Of a DNA stretch of 64,000 nt, positions 26,301 to 36,500 are shown one piece after another. Numbering within the stretch: the first letter of the stretch is position 1; every line of letters starts with the position of its first letter. The DNA is from Enterocloster lavalensis. Its GTDB lineage: Bacteria; Bacillota; Clostridia; Lachnospirales; Lachnospiraceae. The notes beneath the pieces were generated by a model that was not told the DNA's origin, made no database searches, and was given only the letters and a program-made list of their open reading frames with translations. The stretch spans positions 122,922 through 186,921 of the forward strand of contig NZ_CABJCG010000005.1 of NCBI RefSeq assembly GCF_902364025.1, given 5' to 3'. A program made the translations under genes and the position numbers.

Positions 26301-28433
26301 TACACGGTTGTGCTCCGGGACCTGCCGGAGCGGAGTCTGAGCGCGGAGTATTCGTTCCATGTGGAAGAGGCGCAGGTGAAGGCGGAAGCGGTTGAGGTAA
26401 GTCCCGCCAGCGCGCAGGCCGGAGGCGGGGAAAACGTGCAGTTTACGGCGCTTGTCCGGCCGGAAGAAGCCGGGGACCGGGAAGTGGTGTGGGAGGTTGA
26501 GGCGGATGGCCGCGCGTGTTCTATCAGCCGCTCGGGCGTTTTCCAGGGGATGAGGACCGGAGATTACACTGTGCGCTGCTCCCTGGCGGAGGACCCCGCT
26601 GTCTGTGGAACCGCTGTGGTCCATGTGGAGGTACGGCCCGAGCGCCTTGAGATTTTGGGGCCGTCCTGTGCCACTGAGGGCTGTCCCGCCCAGCTCTGGA
26701 CCGTTGTTTTTCCATCCGATGCGGTATACCAGGGAATTACCTGGGAGCTGATTGAAAGCGGGGACCTGGCTGAGATATCCGGTAACGGTCTGTTGACGTG
26801 TAAGGAGGGGATCGGAAAGGCGCGGGTGCGCGCTGTGATCGATGGAACGGATATCAGCGCAGAGCGGGAGCTCGCGCTTGGAAGGGAACTGCCGGAGCTG
26901 AGAGCGGAGATCCGCGGAGCGGACGGTGCGGTCAAGAGGGAAATACAGGGCAGCGGGGATCCGGCCTATCTGTATGTGAACGGAAACCGCGCCACCGGTT
27001 CTTACCTGGAACAAAATCACTGCGTCCTGCTGGTCAAGCCGGATGCGGGCGGGCTGAAAATCGACGGAGCGGGCTGTGTCCATGGACTTTTGGCAGGTGA
27101 TTATTCTGTGGAGGTAAGCCGGGAGGTGGAAGGGTTTGCCGTCCGTGATACCGTACAGGTAACGGTGATGGACGGAAATTACTACCAATTTTTGGAGATT
27201 TGGCCAGAACAGGATGCATACCAGATCACGGAACAGGCGGGGAATGTAAGGCTGCGTTACCGGCTTGTGCCGCAGCTTCGGGAGGAGGATGAGATCGTGT
27301 GGTCGGTGGAATCCGGCCGGGATATTGCGGAGATAAACAGCGACGGGCTCCTGACGGCAACGGGGACGGCAGACGGTCTGGTGACGGTGAAATGCGCTGT
27401 TTTGGACCGGGAATCCGGACGGGAGTACATTTCCCAAAACTGTACGATCCTGGTATCCGGTCAGGTGATCGGAGTGTCGGAGATACACATCAGCTGCGCC
27501 GGGGAAGTTATGGAGGGAGAGCGGCTGCCGGTGGAGGTGACCGTGCTGCCGGAGAACGCCGGCAACAAGGAGTATCAAATGCTGGTGTCCAACCCGGAGG
27601 CCGGAGCGTTTCGGGATGGGTGGTTTTACGCCCGCAGACCTGGAAAGCTTACCCTGACGGTTATTTCGGAGGACAACCGTGCGTGTGAGGACACGGCGGA
27701 AGTAATCGTGAAAAAGAAGGAAGAAACAGTGCCGGACGGAGATGGCGGAAGCGGGGAAACTGACGGAAATGGCGGCAGCGAGGCAGACCGCAGCGACAAA
27801 ACTTCAGCCGGAGGGAATGGCGGGGCTTCACGTGGAAGCAGCGCGGAAGTCTTCACATTCTGGCGGCTGAGGGACGGAAAATGGTACTACTACAGGGCAG
27901 ATGGAACCATGGCCGCGGACAGCTGGGTTCTGTACCGGGATCAATGGTACCGGCTGGGAGCGGACGGTGTGATGTTAAATAACAGCTGGTTCCGTGATGG
28001 TGAGAAACAGTATTATCTGAGCGACAACGGGGCCATGATCCGGGGCTGCTGGGGTCATGTGGACGGCCAGTGGCGCTATTTTGATCAGAATGGGCAAAGC
28101 CTTCCGGATGTTGAGGCGCGGGACGGCTTCCGGCTGAGCGGCCGGGATCTGGTTTATGTGGGACCGGACGCCGACAGCTGGGTCAATGTAGGGATTTACA
28201 CCTATTGTCTGGACGAACGCAGACGGGTGATGACCGGGTGCTGGGTAGACCGGGGCGGAGAACGGTATTACGCCGGTGCCGGCGGCTGGATTTTGCGGAA
28301 TCAGTGGAACGAAGTAGATGGAAACTGGTATTTCCTGGATGGGGAAGGACGGATGGTGCGGGAATCCATCGTCTGGGAGGGGAAACGTTACCAGTTGGAT
28401 GAAAATGGAATTGCAAGAGATACCGGAAGATAA
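20385..28433 (+). CDS. giant secreted Ig-like (BIg2) protein with cell-wall-binding repeats
   Basis: A 2682-residue exported protein. The signal peptide is about residues 1-31 (ends KGWAA). A Gly/Glu-rich low-complexity region (about 60-115) follows. Residues about 255-440 contain BspA-like leucine-rich segments (CSELEETARIPRSVENI, LPDSVTEMEDTFF, LPDSIESANQAFDHCTGL). The bulk is many Ig-like modules; clear BIg2 examples begin near 778, 956, 1044, 2002 and 2271 (WSVTSSDPGVLEVLDGGKI, VWSVESGRDIAEINSDGLL). A Gly/Ser linker leads to choline-binding-type repeats (about 2489-2682: DGKWYYYRADGTMAADSW, WRYFDQNGQSL) that attach it to the envelope. ATG 20385 follows AACAGGAGG. Adhesin or scaffold function is inferred. 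Confidence 0.9.
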   Translation: MEWKRGCSLVLAVVLMLNAVQWPEMKGWAAEPDREAGTVAGMPAARATQSEAEQAAGENEAERERPGWGETAGGERPGGGTVGGETAGGEAFGGERPRNGTPGEAEWCAPDMEAEGISRFFVRNHWANTGGKLEVDGESVWYLNYIKDSPDKSYAYEVLDQSGEKVDQTWWNYWWDEELGGWRIQAKPTQYSLDHEEYRYFILDEEGALTTEVPAIIDRKPVVSMDGCFSAWAMPLRSPGTIPNTVVSANHCYENSEITAMPELPEGLRSMEYMFAGCSELEETARIPRSVENIDYGFSGSGIRETPEFAQGSRIRKLQFTFRDCIWLERLGSLPEQAQNLEGTFWGALAAGADLGEAELPDSVTEMEDTFFDSNLAVSPRLPEAVKTIDRCFMRCTGLVQVPLLPDSIESANQAFDHCTGLRFGDGENVSVAAPKSLANADRMFAGAYRTAGSPDAYGRDSELLYLWDESQWEIIYQNAFDQEPGEESRDAYGDYNLFREPIGLSAMELVTTGPYIDSELVLEGGKRAQAVTFRGILGRYKAPPDYYPEDVIQYRIGGAGEFQDWDGNPVYLYEDALVEARKIRSIRTYNGTETIVTDVREKTVRVQQPDVPVLDWNYMGGGEYDVTVMYRPWLRSLERVELNYRIDGGPWKSIENFGHLRAHCGQTVSAVADWGAVSDAALLRLPDYVKRIEVENPVDYTGIHECIPIVCRLSEADAGDKTYQVEITGDPDGIARVWQEEGGNWSIGNSGYGQVTIRVTANDKGGAAAEHTFSFVSPVQSVSVALETHPDGILGIGETDRALVSIIPADREGYQLSVSDATVLWLDDRKGTVTGLQQGTAVLEARSIVDPSAAGQISVQVRGDPGWIKLEPENTELYSGETLHVTCNWGPPGTAEPEVVQEGIPVDWRIVEQGVGLIRGEVRLREEGEWGTTKLTLRAKSNHEVRGQCTITWKPYVRSIKLTGPEQMAAGSQAKTQVVKDVESDEALRYTSSAPDILEVSKDGELTAKKAGEAVITVTAGYGGASGSISVRVLEPEEKDIFNIRLTLDRDVLREGEVCGYQVLVEPEYTSGTWSVTSSDPGVLEVLDGGKIKAVAPGTAKVTARETVDPDGKDPAEDERNVTVIPNQTAVLEVYPAGPLWERNGEPVIYKNLPGGREVEFACRILTDAADQSVRWSVDRADLAEIDENGVLRPLGNGMVVVTAASCAYPQAAAGYPVEIRTVATEIRYRAVERNWGQYVLTASVWPEDASPDRIYCRDQSAGEAFHDITGREYMLERIEHLLEFSTCTGQPTVEDVSRRTGIFQSQEVERRYELHSFHAEELYTVYTSDLDDQNGFSLRIYDKERGRYLKSGERSGISWPAVFERCGGYGEEEQLPIWVSDEADGLLQLRAQAEDQLNSLSGTFTDIHFLSSGPRWAVEGGELSRKEYRICSDWPLPETVNLRCLDRAGNERYRYDLSLYEGGIPEFHCGGGDQIFYTAANSEQGEVYLDINGETFPSLEACEKRYDILIYCGEENVTGRMLKQVDGQGRPQVLLMDQGVFTIIVSGAKTGAAAVRQVTAENAGSFYNLFLECPAAEFQPVDQICTLQQFRGSRSIYTYKAPFSRESDPATVRYGVQYGNAVRLDDVPGYELTYELKTDPDGGLRAEYSDHAVTARGYTSDTQTAPPSENIRVTVKREGETVAVLYGRYQVQWQLPTLELPKEWYLAVGRECRIPLYYQSQYRNERGIVELRDIEEGTVKLTLDGRPVTGTGECGDFVITGLRDGELGLICQREPAGEVELRVYVDGEQIFQNTGDPSYRGEQPVEAACRLHVLGKARGEVENVVLDVGETASLVIHCGLGDEASEGEIIAYKVLNAPAGSQPVRINHTRIMALEAGEWLMHATVRFYNLAYYDVVCQFRVTARNPAQELTVAERNGRTGCAVGEKLYLVPGYSPADAGNVLGYAWEMKGDAQGAQVDQNGTVTAEAAGDYTVVLRDLPERSLSAEYSFHVEEAQVKAEAVEVSPASAQAGGGENVQFTALVRPEEAGDREVVWEVEADGRACSISRSGVFQGMRTGDYTVRCSLAEDPAVCGTAVVHVEVRPERLEILGPSCATEGCPAQLWTVVFPSDAVYQGITWELIESGDLAEISGNGLLTCKEGIGKARVRAVIDGTDISAERELALGRELPELRAEIRGADGAVKREIQGSGDPAYLYVNGNRATGSYLEQNHCVLLVKPDAGGLKIDGAGCVHGLLAGDYSVEVSREVEGFAVRDTVQVTVMDGNYYQFLEIWPEQDAYQITEQAGNVRLRYRLVPQLREEDEIVWSVESGRDIAEINSDGLLTATGTADGLVTVKCAVLDRESGREYISQNCTILVSGQVIGVSEIHISCAGEVMEGERLPVEVTVLPENAGNKEYQMLVSNPEAGAFRDGWFYARRPGKLTLTVISEDNRACEDTAEVIVKKKEETVPDGDGGSGETDGNGGSEADRSDKTSAGGNGGASRGSSAEVFTFWRLRDGKWYYYRADGTMAADSWVLYRDQWYRLGADGVMLNNSWFRDGEKQYYLSDNGAMIRGCWGHVDGQWRYFDQNGQSLPDVEARDGFRLSGRDLVYVGPDADSWVNVGIYTYCLDERRRVMTGCWVDRGGERYYAGAGGWILRNQWNEVDGNWYFLDGEGRMVRESIVWEGKRYQLDENGIARDTGR

Positions 28434-28564
28434 GAGCGGAATGGGGCTTATGCCTGGCGCTGGGCCCCACCGGTATTCCGGGCCCACGGGGATGGCCCCG
28501 GAAGGGGATGTACCTTGGAAATTGAATAAGAAACGCCATAGTTTGACGGGGGTTATTAAATAAA

Positions 28565-28593
28565 TTGTAAGGGAGAAGATTATGTAGTATAAT
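28565..28593 (+). promoter_or_regulatory. sigma-A promoter for CAP-domain gene
   Basis: TTGTAA (28565-28570), 17-base spacer, TATAAT (28588-28593), 62 bases ahead of the start codon at 28656. Confidence 0.8.
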
Positions 28594-28655
28594 GTGTTTA
28601 TGAATGTCGGAATATGGCCAGGCAGCGCGAAGCCCGGCCAAAGAAAAGAGGAGCT

Positions 28656-29498
28656 ATGAGAACGTATCGAAAAGCAGTGATGGCCATTGCTGCAGCCGGC
28701 GCGCTGGCAGCGCTGGCTGCGGTACCATCCTATGCGGGACAGTGGCAGCAGGACGGGAACGGCTGGTGGTGGCAGAATGACGACGGCAGTTATCCATACT
28801 GGATGTGGGCCTGGATCGACGGTAACCATGATGGGATTGCGGAAAACTACTATTTTGATGAGAATGGATATCTCTCCACAGACACCGCCAGTCAGGGATT
28901 GCAGGTAAATGAAAACGGTGCTCTGCTGATAAACGGAGCGGTGTGCACTGCGCAGATTCCCGGCGGCGGAGACTGGTACCCGGGCGTCGCGGTCGATGGG
29001 AAAATGTTTGTGGCAGAAGCCGACCGCTCGGAAGTCAACGCCGTGGAGGCCGCGTTGGCGGCGGAGCGGGAGGCCCGGGAGAGAGCGGCGAATGAACGCG
29101 AGGACATCGATCCCTCCGAGCTGGCTCTGCGGATCGTGGAGCTGGTCAATGAGGAACGGGTTCGAAAAGGAAAGGCGGAGCTGGAAATCAATGATGAATT
29201 GATGGAGAGCGCGCGGGTGAGGGCGGAAGAGGTGAGCGAGAATTTCTCGCATACGCGGCCGGATGGGACGAGTTATACGACTGTGATTACTTTGGAATAT
29301 GCTGCTGCGGCTGAGAATGCAGCCCACGTATATGGATATACAATGGAAGAGATAGCGCAGGATGCGCTTGACGCTTGGATAAAATCACCGGGACATCATG
29401 TAGCGATGATACAGTCTAAATGGAGTGATACGGGAGTTGGGGTATATGTAAACGGTACCCAAATAAGTGTTGCGCAGTTGTTTATCAAAACCAAATAA
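28656..29498 (+). CDS. secreted CAP-domain protein with wall-binding motif
   Basis: A 280-residue exported protein. The signal peptide ends near residue 26 (VPSYAG). Next is a Trp-rich segment related to cell-wall-binding repeats (WQQDGNGWWWQNDDGSYPYW, ENYYFDENGYL). After a charged helical spacer (about 120-150), the C-terminal CAP (SCP/PR1) domain shows LRIVELVNEERVRKGKAELE, FSHTRPDGTSY, AENAAHVYG and SPGHHVAMIQSKWSDTGVGV. The two domain histidines (FSH and GHH) are present. ATG 28656 has AAGAGGAGCT upstream. From about 29270 the gene's DNA becomes much more AT-rich, continuing into the next gene, which suggests a recombination boundary inside it. Confidence 0.9.
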   Translation: MRTYRKAVMAIAAAGALAALAAVPSYAGQWQQDGNGWWWQNDDGSYPYWMWAWIDGNHDGIAENYYFDENGYLSTDTASQGLQVNENGALLINGAVCTAQIPGGGDWYPGVAVDGKMFVAEADRSEVNAVEAALAAEREARERAANEREDIDPSELALRIVELVNEERVRKGKAELEINDELMESARVRAEEVSENFSHTRPDGTSYTTVITLEYAAAAENAAHVYGYTMEEIAQDALDAWIKSPGHHVAMIQSKWSDTGVGVYVNGTQISVAQLFIKTK

Positions 29499-30500
29499 AA
29501 GTATAGAGAGAAAAGGGCTATTGGCGAATCTGTGTGGATACGTCAATAGTCTTTTTAATTTGTTGAAAGGGGGATCGCATGTATTGTTTACGGAAGCTCA
29601 AGCGGCCAATTTCATTTTTATTAGTAATAATATTGTCGGCGACATTGTGTTATATACCAACATATGCGGATACGGATATAGTTGAAATCTGGCCGCGTCT
29701 AATCATTTTTGCAAATAAAAACTTTACGGTTTTTGGAAAAACACATCATATGATGAGTTACTATCAGGAGGGAGTAAGTTCGGATGCACAGCCGACATTT
29801 TGTCTGGAACCAGGAAAAAAACTACCGGATGGGTCTAAGGCAACATATAAGATATATACCGCTACAGGAGATGAAACAATTCCAGGAGTTGGCGCTTCTG
29901 ACAAGTTTGTCCCAATAACTCTTGCTTATGAGTGGATGCAGCATATCGCCAATCTTCGGGATCCTGTTTGCTATGCAGTTGTTCAGACTTATATTTGGGG
30001 ATGTATGGGAGGATATGCAGAGGATTGGGAGATTCAGGAGGAGGCTCAAAAAAAACTAGCTGATATTTTGAACAATAGTAGGGTTCTAAGCGAATTTGCT
30101 AGCTTAAAAGAATTTGTGCAAGGTGGGATTGAAGAATTTAGTAACTCATCTTGGGGAAGATTTCCGGAATGGAATGGAACACAACAGGCAATGTTTTTGG
30201 AAGATGGTATATATACATTAACTTTAGATATCACGGCATGCCCGCAGTTGAAAACGGTTATTTGGAATTTTCCTGATGCAAATTGGAATTATCAGGTTTC
30301 AGAAGACAAAATTATTTTTCAATATAATGGCCCCGATTATCCGGAAGGTGAGGTGAGATCATCCGATTTATATGGTGTTGGTAATAAGTATTATGCTTAT
30401 ATTTTCACGCCAGGGAATAACGGACAGTATCAATACCAGGTTGGGCGCTTTGCAAATGAAGAGGTTCCGGCACAAGCATTTTTTAGGGTCTCAGGATCTA
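29270..30500. other. low-GC mosaic segment spanning CAP end and adhesin head
   Basis: Hand counts on single 60-base lines give about 32-47% G+C here (19/60 at 30061, 25/60 at 30121, 28/60 at 29881) against about 62% in a downstream line (37/60 at 31921). Codon choice changes accordingly, with many A/T third positions. Both edges fall inside genes: within the CAP domain and just after the adhesin's N-terminal module. Confidence 0.7.
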
Positions 30501-33500
30501 TTAAATCCCATGGTTCCGTCACCTTCACCCCCTACCGCCACACCGAACTCTTCGACTCCCACTACAACATCTCCCTGGAAAAATATTGTGCGGAGACAAA
30601 TCAACCACTGGAGGGGTCTGTATTCGACATTTGGGAGGATTTTGACCGGTCGCAGCTGAGCGGTCATCGTTACAGGGAGGGAAGCCCGGACGGGCGGACC
30701 GGCTGCCTTTACGACAATGCGTTTGAGCCGTTTCCGCTGGCCACTCATATTTGCGACACCGTTACCACCGGACAGGATGGGCGGGGAGAACACCGGGACA
30801 TCAGATCCTACCGTTACAGCAAGACATACTGTACCGGGCATCCTGCGCCGGAATGGGTGGATGTGCCGGAGGAAGAGTACGATGAGGTTACCGGGGAGTG
30901 CACAAACGAGGGGGAGATTGAGGCGGCAGAGGCGGAGAATGAGCGCCTGCACGACCTGTGGATGGCCCAGCAGGAGTTGTGCAGTGAAACATGTGATTTT
31001 CATGTGGGAAATGAGGATGAGGACAATCACGACTATGACTACTCCGCCCAGGAAGAGATGCTGGAGGACCGGGATGAGACTTATGAAAAATTCATCAATT
31101 TAGAATATTTATACACATTGAAGGAAAAGACCGCCCGCACCGGGTACATTCTCCACGGACGCCACAAGGATGATCAGGAAGTGGAGACAGTGTCGGTTTC
31201 TTCCGCTGAAAGCGGGGGAGGCGCCAGGCGGGCAGAGATGAGCGGAACGCTGCAATCCGGTGTGGAACCGGAAGTAAGCGACAATCAGCCTGCGATCAGT
31301 GAGGAGTTAAAGCGCCTGGTATTTTCCGTTGCAGCGCCGGGGCTGAGTCTGGAGGATCTGCGCAGGGTGGAGGACGTCGCCCCGCAGATCGTGACGGCGA
31401 GCGGAAGCAGTGCTGCACGGAATAATAGCGTGGCGGCGGACCATTCTAAACCAAGCGCTTCTTCCGCCAGCGAAAGCGAGGCAGACTACTTTATATTGAC
31501 CGATGAGGGAGATGGGGATGATGATGAGTTCGAGGAGGAAATGATCCCCGGGAGCTATCGCTATATCTGGAAAACTGTGGAAATTCCTCGTATGAGAGCG
31601 GCCTCAGCCTCAGAACCGGTCCGGGACAAACCGGAAACTCCGGTGGAATCTCTGATCCCGGAGAGCTGGGGACCGGCGTTTTTCCGCCTGGCTATTGGAC
31701 GCCTGGCCGGGGAGCGGGGGATGGATCTATCCGATGAATTTCCGGATTTTACGGACGACGACCTAGGCGGGATGGAGACAGGGGGATATGGGGAACCGTC
31801 TACCCTGCTGTATACGTTTAAGGTGTGGGATCACCGGACGGAAGGGGAGCTTCACATCAATAAGCGGGATCTGGAGCTTTACCGGGCAGACCCGGAACAC
31901 AGTTTTGGCAGAACCCAGGGAGATGCCACCCTGGAGGGCGCTGTGTACGGGCTGTTTGCAGCCCAGGATTTGGTGCATCCAGATGGGAAATCCGGGATTA
32001 TCTACAATCGGAATGACCTGGTGGCCGTGGCGTCCACGGATCAGGAGGGAGACGCTTCCTTCCTGGCGTTTACGGAGAATCCGGGAACACGCCTTGATCC
32101 GGACGGAAATCTCCTTGTGCCGGAAGGGCCGACAGGGGCCGTGAATCTCTATAACGGCGGCACAATCACCTCGTCAAGCTGCGGCTTCAGCGCCATTTCC
32201 TACCCGGATTATGCGGCGGAAAACGGAGGGCAGTGGATCGGGCGGCCGTTGCTCATGGGCCGCTACTATGTGAGGGAATTGAGCCGTTCCGAGGGTTATG
32301 AACTGTCAGTACAGGGGATTCTGGCCTCGGAGACAAACCGGGAGGCGGACGGGACTGCTGTTGTGGCCGAGGCAGGGACGGCCCGGATCAGCGCAGGACT
32401 TTCGGATTACAACGATATGAACGCGGATGGCTCCTGGAACGACTTTATTGTCGAGTCGTACAGGACGGAAAACGGCTACGATGTGGTGGTTGCCGGTTAC
32501 CCGGAAGGGACCAGGTTTTTCCGCATGGAGGTGGAGCAGGTTGTGGAAACGGTTCAGACCATCACGGGCAGCACGCTGGAGCCGAAGAAGGACGGGAACG
32601 GCAATGTGGTATACCAGACCGCGAAGGGGGGAGAGTACAAGACGGACGGGGATGGGAATCCGATTGTGAAAGATTTGTCGGACCATTCCAAACCTCAGGC
32701 AGAGACGGTGCCTTACCGCTTCCGGATGAGCAGTTATCCCCGGGGAGAGGCGGAACCGGAGGATATCACGCGGTGGCAGGAGCCGGTGGGCGATTTCGAC
32801 TACCTGAGGGATGAGGTCAACAAAATGCTGCAGAAGGCCGGTTACAGGGCCTTGTCCGATGAGGACGGCTCTCCCTGGTTCAATCTGAAATTGGCAGGGG
32901 ACACCAACGCGGAAGCGGGGGCGGAGATTTTAGACTGGTTTACAGAGCACAATACATGGGACAGTGCTTCGGTCCACTCGGTTTATGAGGATGAGGAGGG
33001 CGATCTGTACGCGCGATTCTATTACGACTACTCAAAAGTGGATGAGTCGTACCCGGCTTTTTACGATGCCATGAACCAGAAGCTATGCATCCGCAAAGAA
33101 ATGACAGTGGAGGGCAGAGAAGGAAGCGGACATTATTGGGTGCAGTATGAAAAAGGGGAGTATACCCTGGGCGGCACCACGGCAACGGCCGGGCAAAGGC
33201 GGGAAATACCGGAGGGCGCAGCGGTGCCGTTTGGAGATGAGATCGAGGCTTGGATTGAGGCGGTCTATCAGCCTTCCTATGAGACATACGCGCCAGGGGA
33301 GACATTGATGGGGCCTGACGGACAGCCTGTTCCGGTGATGGAGCGGACCTATACCTACGGGGAGGTCAGGCAGACGGTGGACCGTGAGAGCAGCCGGGAG
33401 GTTGCGGCCTCCCGCGAAGATTCCACCGGCTATTACACCATTCACGTGGAAAATGAGACGGATTGGGATGGGGTAAGCGGGCCGGAATATACCAGGTTTC

Positions 33501-36500
33501 GGGCGGTGACACGGCAGACGGACATTGAATATCAGGGAGAGCCGATGCCTTACAACCGTTATCTGGTGGAAGCGGCAGGTGCCGGAGTGTCGGCCAATGC
33601 CTCCGTGCCTGCATTCGACGCAGGAAGCTATATTGTGGCGGGGACGCTGGTTTATCCGGGGCAGATTGTGGTATACCAGGATGGAGGAACCCGTGACAAG
33701 CCTCTTCAGGTGCTGGAGCGGGTGATCAAACAGCCGATCCGGATCACAAAGGATATTTCTCAGGCCTCTTACGATAACGTGAACACCTACGGTTCCCTGC
33801 ACAATGATCCCCTCACGGTATTTCTGGGACTGTTTGGTGTGACCGGAGGCCGGGGAATCAAGCAGCTGAGCCAGTTCAAGTTCAAATTGTACCTGAAGCG
33901 GAACCTGGAAGCGATCTATGTGGATGAGAACGGCGGGGTGGTGTCGGAGGAACTCTATGATCCGGGATTTAAAGGGCTGGTTCAGACTGCATTTGCGCCG
34001 CCAAAAGAGGGGGCTGGGCGGCAGCTTCTGGAGAAAAAGGCGGATGGAACCTATGACTACCGCAAGTTTTTCGATGCCCTGAAGGCCGCCGGACAGGCTG
34101 ACGGCGCTCCCCGGGATTTTGCGGTCCGGCAGTTTGCCGTGACCTATCTGGATGTGGCGGGTTATAAGCAGGAAATTCTCTCTGTTGAGCCGGAGCTGGG
34201 CAGCGATATCGCTTATGAGCGGGCGCTGGAGCGGGCCGTGAACGAGGCCGCCGTCTATCTGTCCGCGTTTCGGGGGCTGGAGGAAAAGTTGGCAATCGCG
34301 TGGGACAGCGATCCCGACGGCGGCCCGGACCATGACAGGACAACGCTGCAGTGCAACACAAAGAACGGGAAGGATGACTATTATAACAGTTCGGTTATGT
34401 TGCCCTACGGTACTTATGTGGTGGTCGAACAGGTACCGGCAGCGGTGAAACCGGAATTGGCGAACCGGCATTACGAGCGGGATTATCCCAAGGAGATCGT
34501 GCTGCCCTTTGCCCCGGATATCGGCGAAGATGGGAACATCGGGGAGACGGTTGTGGACAGCGGGACCGGGAATCCATTTTTTAACTACAACAGCCAGGAC
34601 CGGCCCGAGGACCTGATCCGCAAGTACAAAATCCGTTTTAACGAAGAATCCCATGTGATCAGGGCGCACCGGTCGGACGGAGATTTCCTGATTTATAAAT
34701 ATGGGCTTAAAATAGATGGAGCGCCGGAGAAATTACGGGGAAAACACATATCCTGCAGCGAGGTCTCAGGCACGGTGGACGGCGTGGTCTACAGCGGCCG
34801 CGAGACACAAAGCGGGGAGCTTGAGATTCGGGACAACGTGGCCTCCATGACCGGGGTGAATACGGCGGTGGACGGAAAGTATGCGGCCATGCTGGTCCCC
34901 TGGACAATCCTGGAGCCTGCGGTGGACCGGGTTAACCCCGACACCGGCAATGTGGAGACGCTGACGCCGTCGGGCAGCGGGGCAGATTTTAACTATGTAG
35001 CGTACGCCACAGAGGATTTTGAGAACAAATACGCCTCCTCAAAGCTGCGGATTGAAAAGCTGGATGCGCAGACCGGGGAAAATATTATCCATTCCGGCGC
35101 ACTGTTCAGAATTTACGCTGCCAAGCGGGAGGTGGAACAGACCGGAGGCGGCGCTGTAAGCGGCAGCGGAAAGGTGCTGTTTGGCGAAGCCGTGGATCTG
35201 CACGGCAACCGGGTGGTGGATGCTGCGGGCAAGCCGGTGCTGTACCCCAGAGTGGGGCAGTTAAATGGAGGCGATAGCGACCTGCCTATCCGTCTGGACC
35301 GGGAGGGAATCCCGCTGTACGATGAAACGCAGTTGATCCGGCAGAGGGATGAGGACGGAAATGAGACCGGTATATTTAAAGCATATTCAACAGTGCGGGA
35401 GGTGGTAGTGGACGGTGTAATCCGCAAGGAAACGGTGGGGTATATTGAGACTTGCCGTCCGCTTGGAGCCGGGGCCTATGTGCTGGTGGAGATTCAGGCG
35501 CCGGAGGGATATACAAAGAGTCGGCCGGTCGCCTTTGAGGTGTATGGGGACAGTGTGCATTATTATGCAGAAAAATGGCATTCGGATGGAACCACGGACG
35601 GCTGGGAACGGATTCCGGCCGTGCAGTATCAGTATGCGGTGCCTGTACAGGAAGCGGCCAACAAGTTTGGGACGGAGACGGTCAGCCGGATTGAGGTGGA
35701 AGATTATCCGTCCAGAGTCGAGATCTACAAGGTGGAGGACGGCGACTCCCTGGTGGGAAATGAAAACGGCCTGAAAGCACAGGACGCCTGGGGCAACCCG
35801 GAAGCCAGCAGCGGTTTTATACAGGAAATTGCCGTGAACGACGCGGGGGATCATCTGGTATATGAGGTCCGCGGCAGGAAGGAGTATCTGGAGGAGCGGG
35901 GAGACGTGCAGGATATTGCCTATGATCCGGAGACAAAGGAGTGGTACGGCCGCGTAATAAAAGCCAACGACGAGTATTCTGAGCAGATCATTGAGGGTAC
36001 GGAAATGGAGTTAAAGGCCATGGATCACGTTAAACCGCTGTATCATCCGGATGGCACATTCTCAGGAAAGGGAATCCGATTTGGTGTGGCGGTCAGCGGC
36101 GCCGGTCTGGCACTTTACCGCGGGATAGAACTGGAAAAGACTGGGGAAAATCAGTATAAAGGCGTGACTGCGGCCTGGGCGGACGGAAAAGTGGAGCGCG
36201 TCACGGACCGGAATACCGGAACCCACAAGGAAATCCGGATCACCGGGTCGGATTCCGGTCCGGGCGGACTGGATATCTGGGACGCGGTGGAACTGGAGAA
36301 TGCCCCGGTCGACTTGTATTTCTACGATCTGCAGTCCGTGGAAACCAGGTATCACTCATCGAACAATGAGCTGGCGGTGCTGGATAGCCGCGGCAATGAG
36401 ATTTGCTTTGCAGATTCTGTCACGGGCATGGCTTACGTGTACGACGATTATGGCAGAATGATCGCGTACACGGCGGATGATCAGGGCCAGAAAGAGTTGG

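Noticed and set aside
20433..27578. Long minus-strand open frames (755 and 850 codons) opposite the giant Ig-like gene
   Set aside because: They mirror the plus-strand coding frame in high-GC DNA, have no ribosome sites or family features, and overlap a gene with signal peptide and clear domains.
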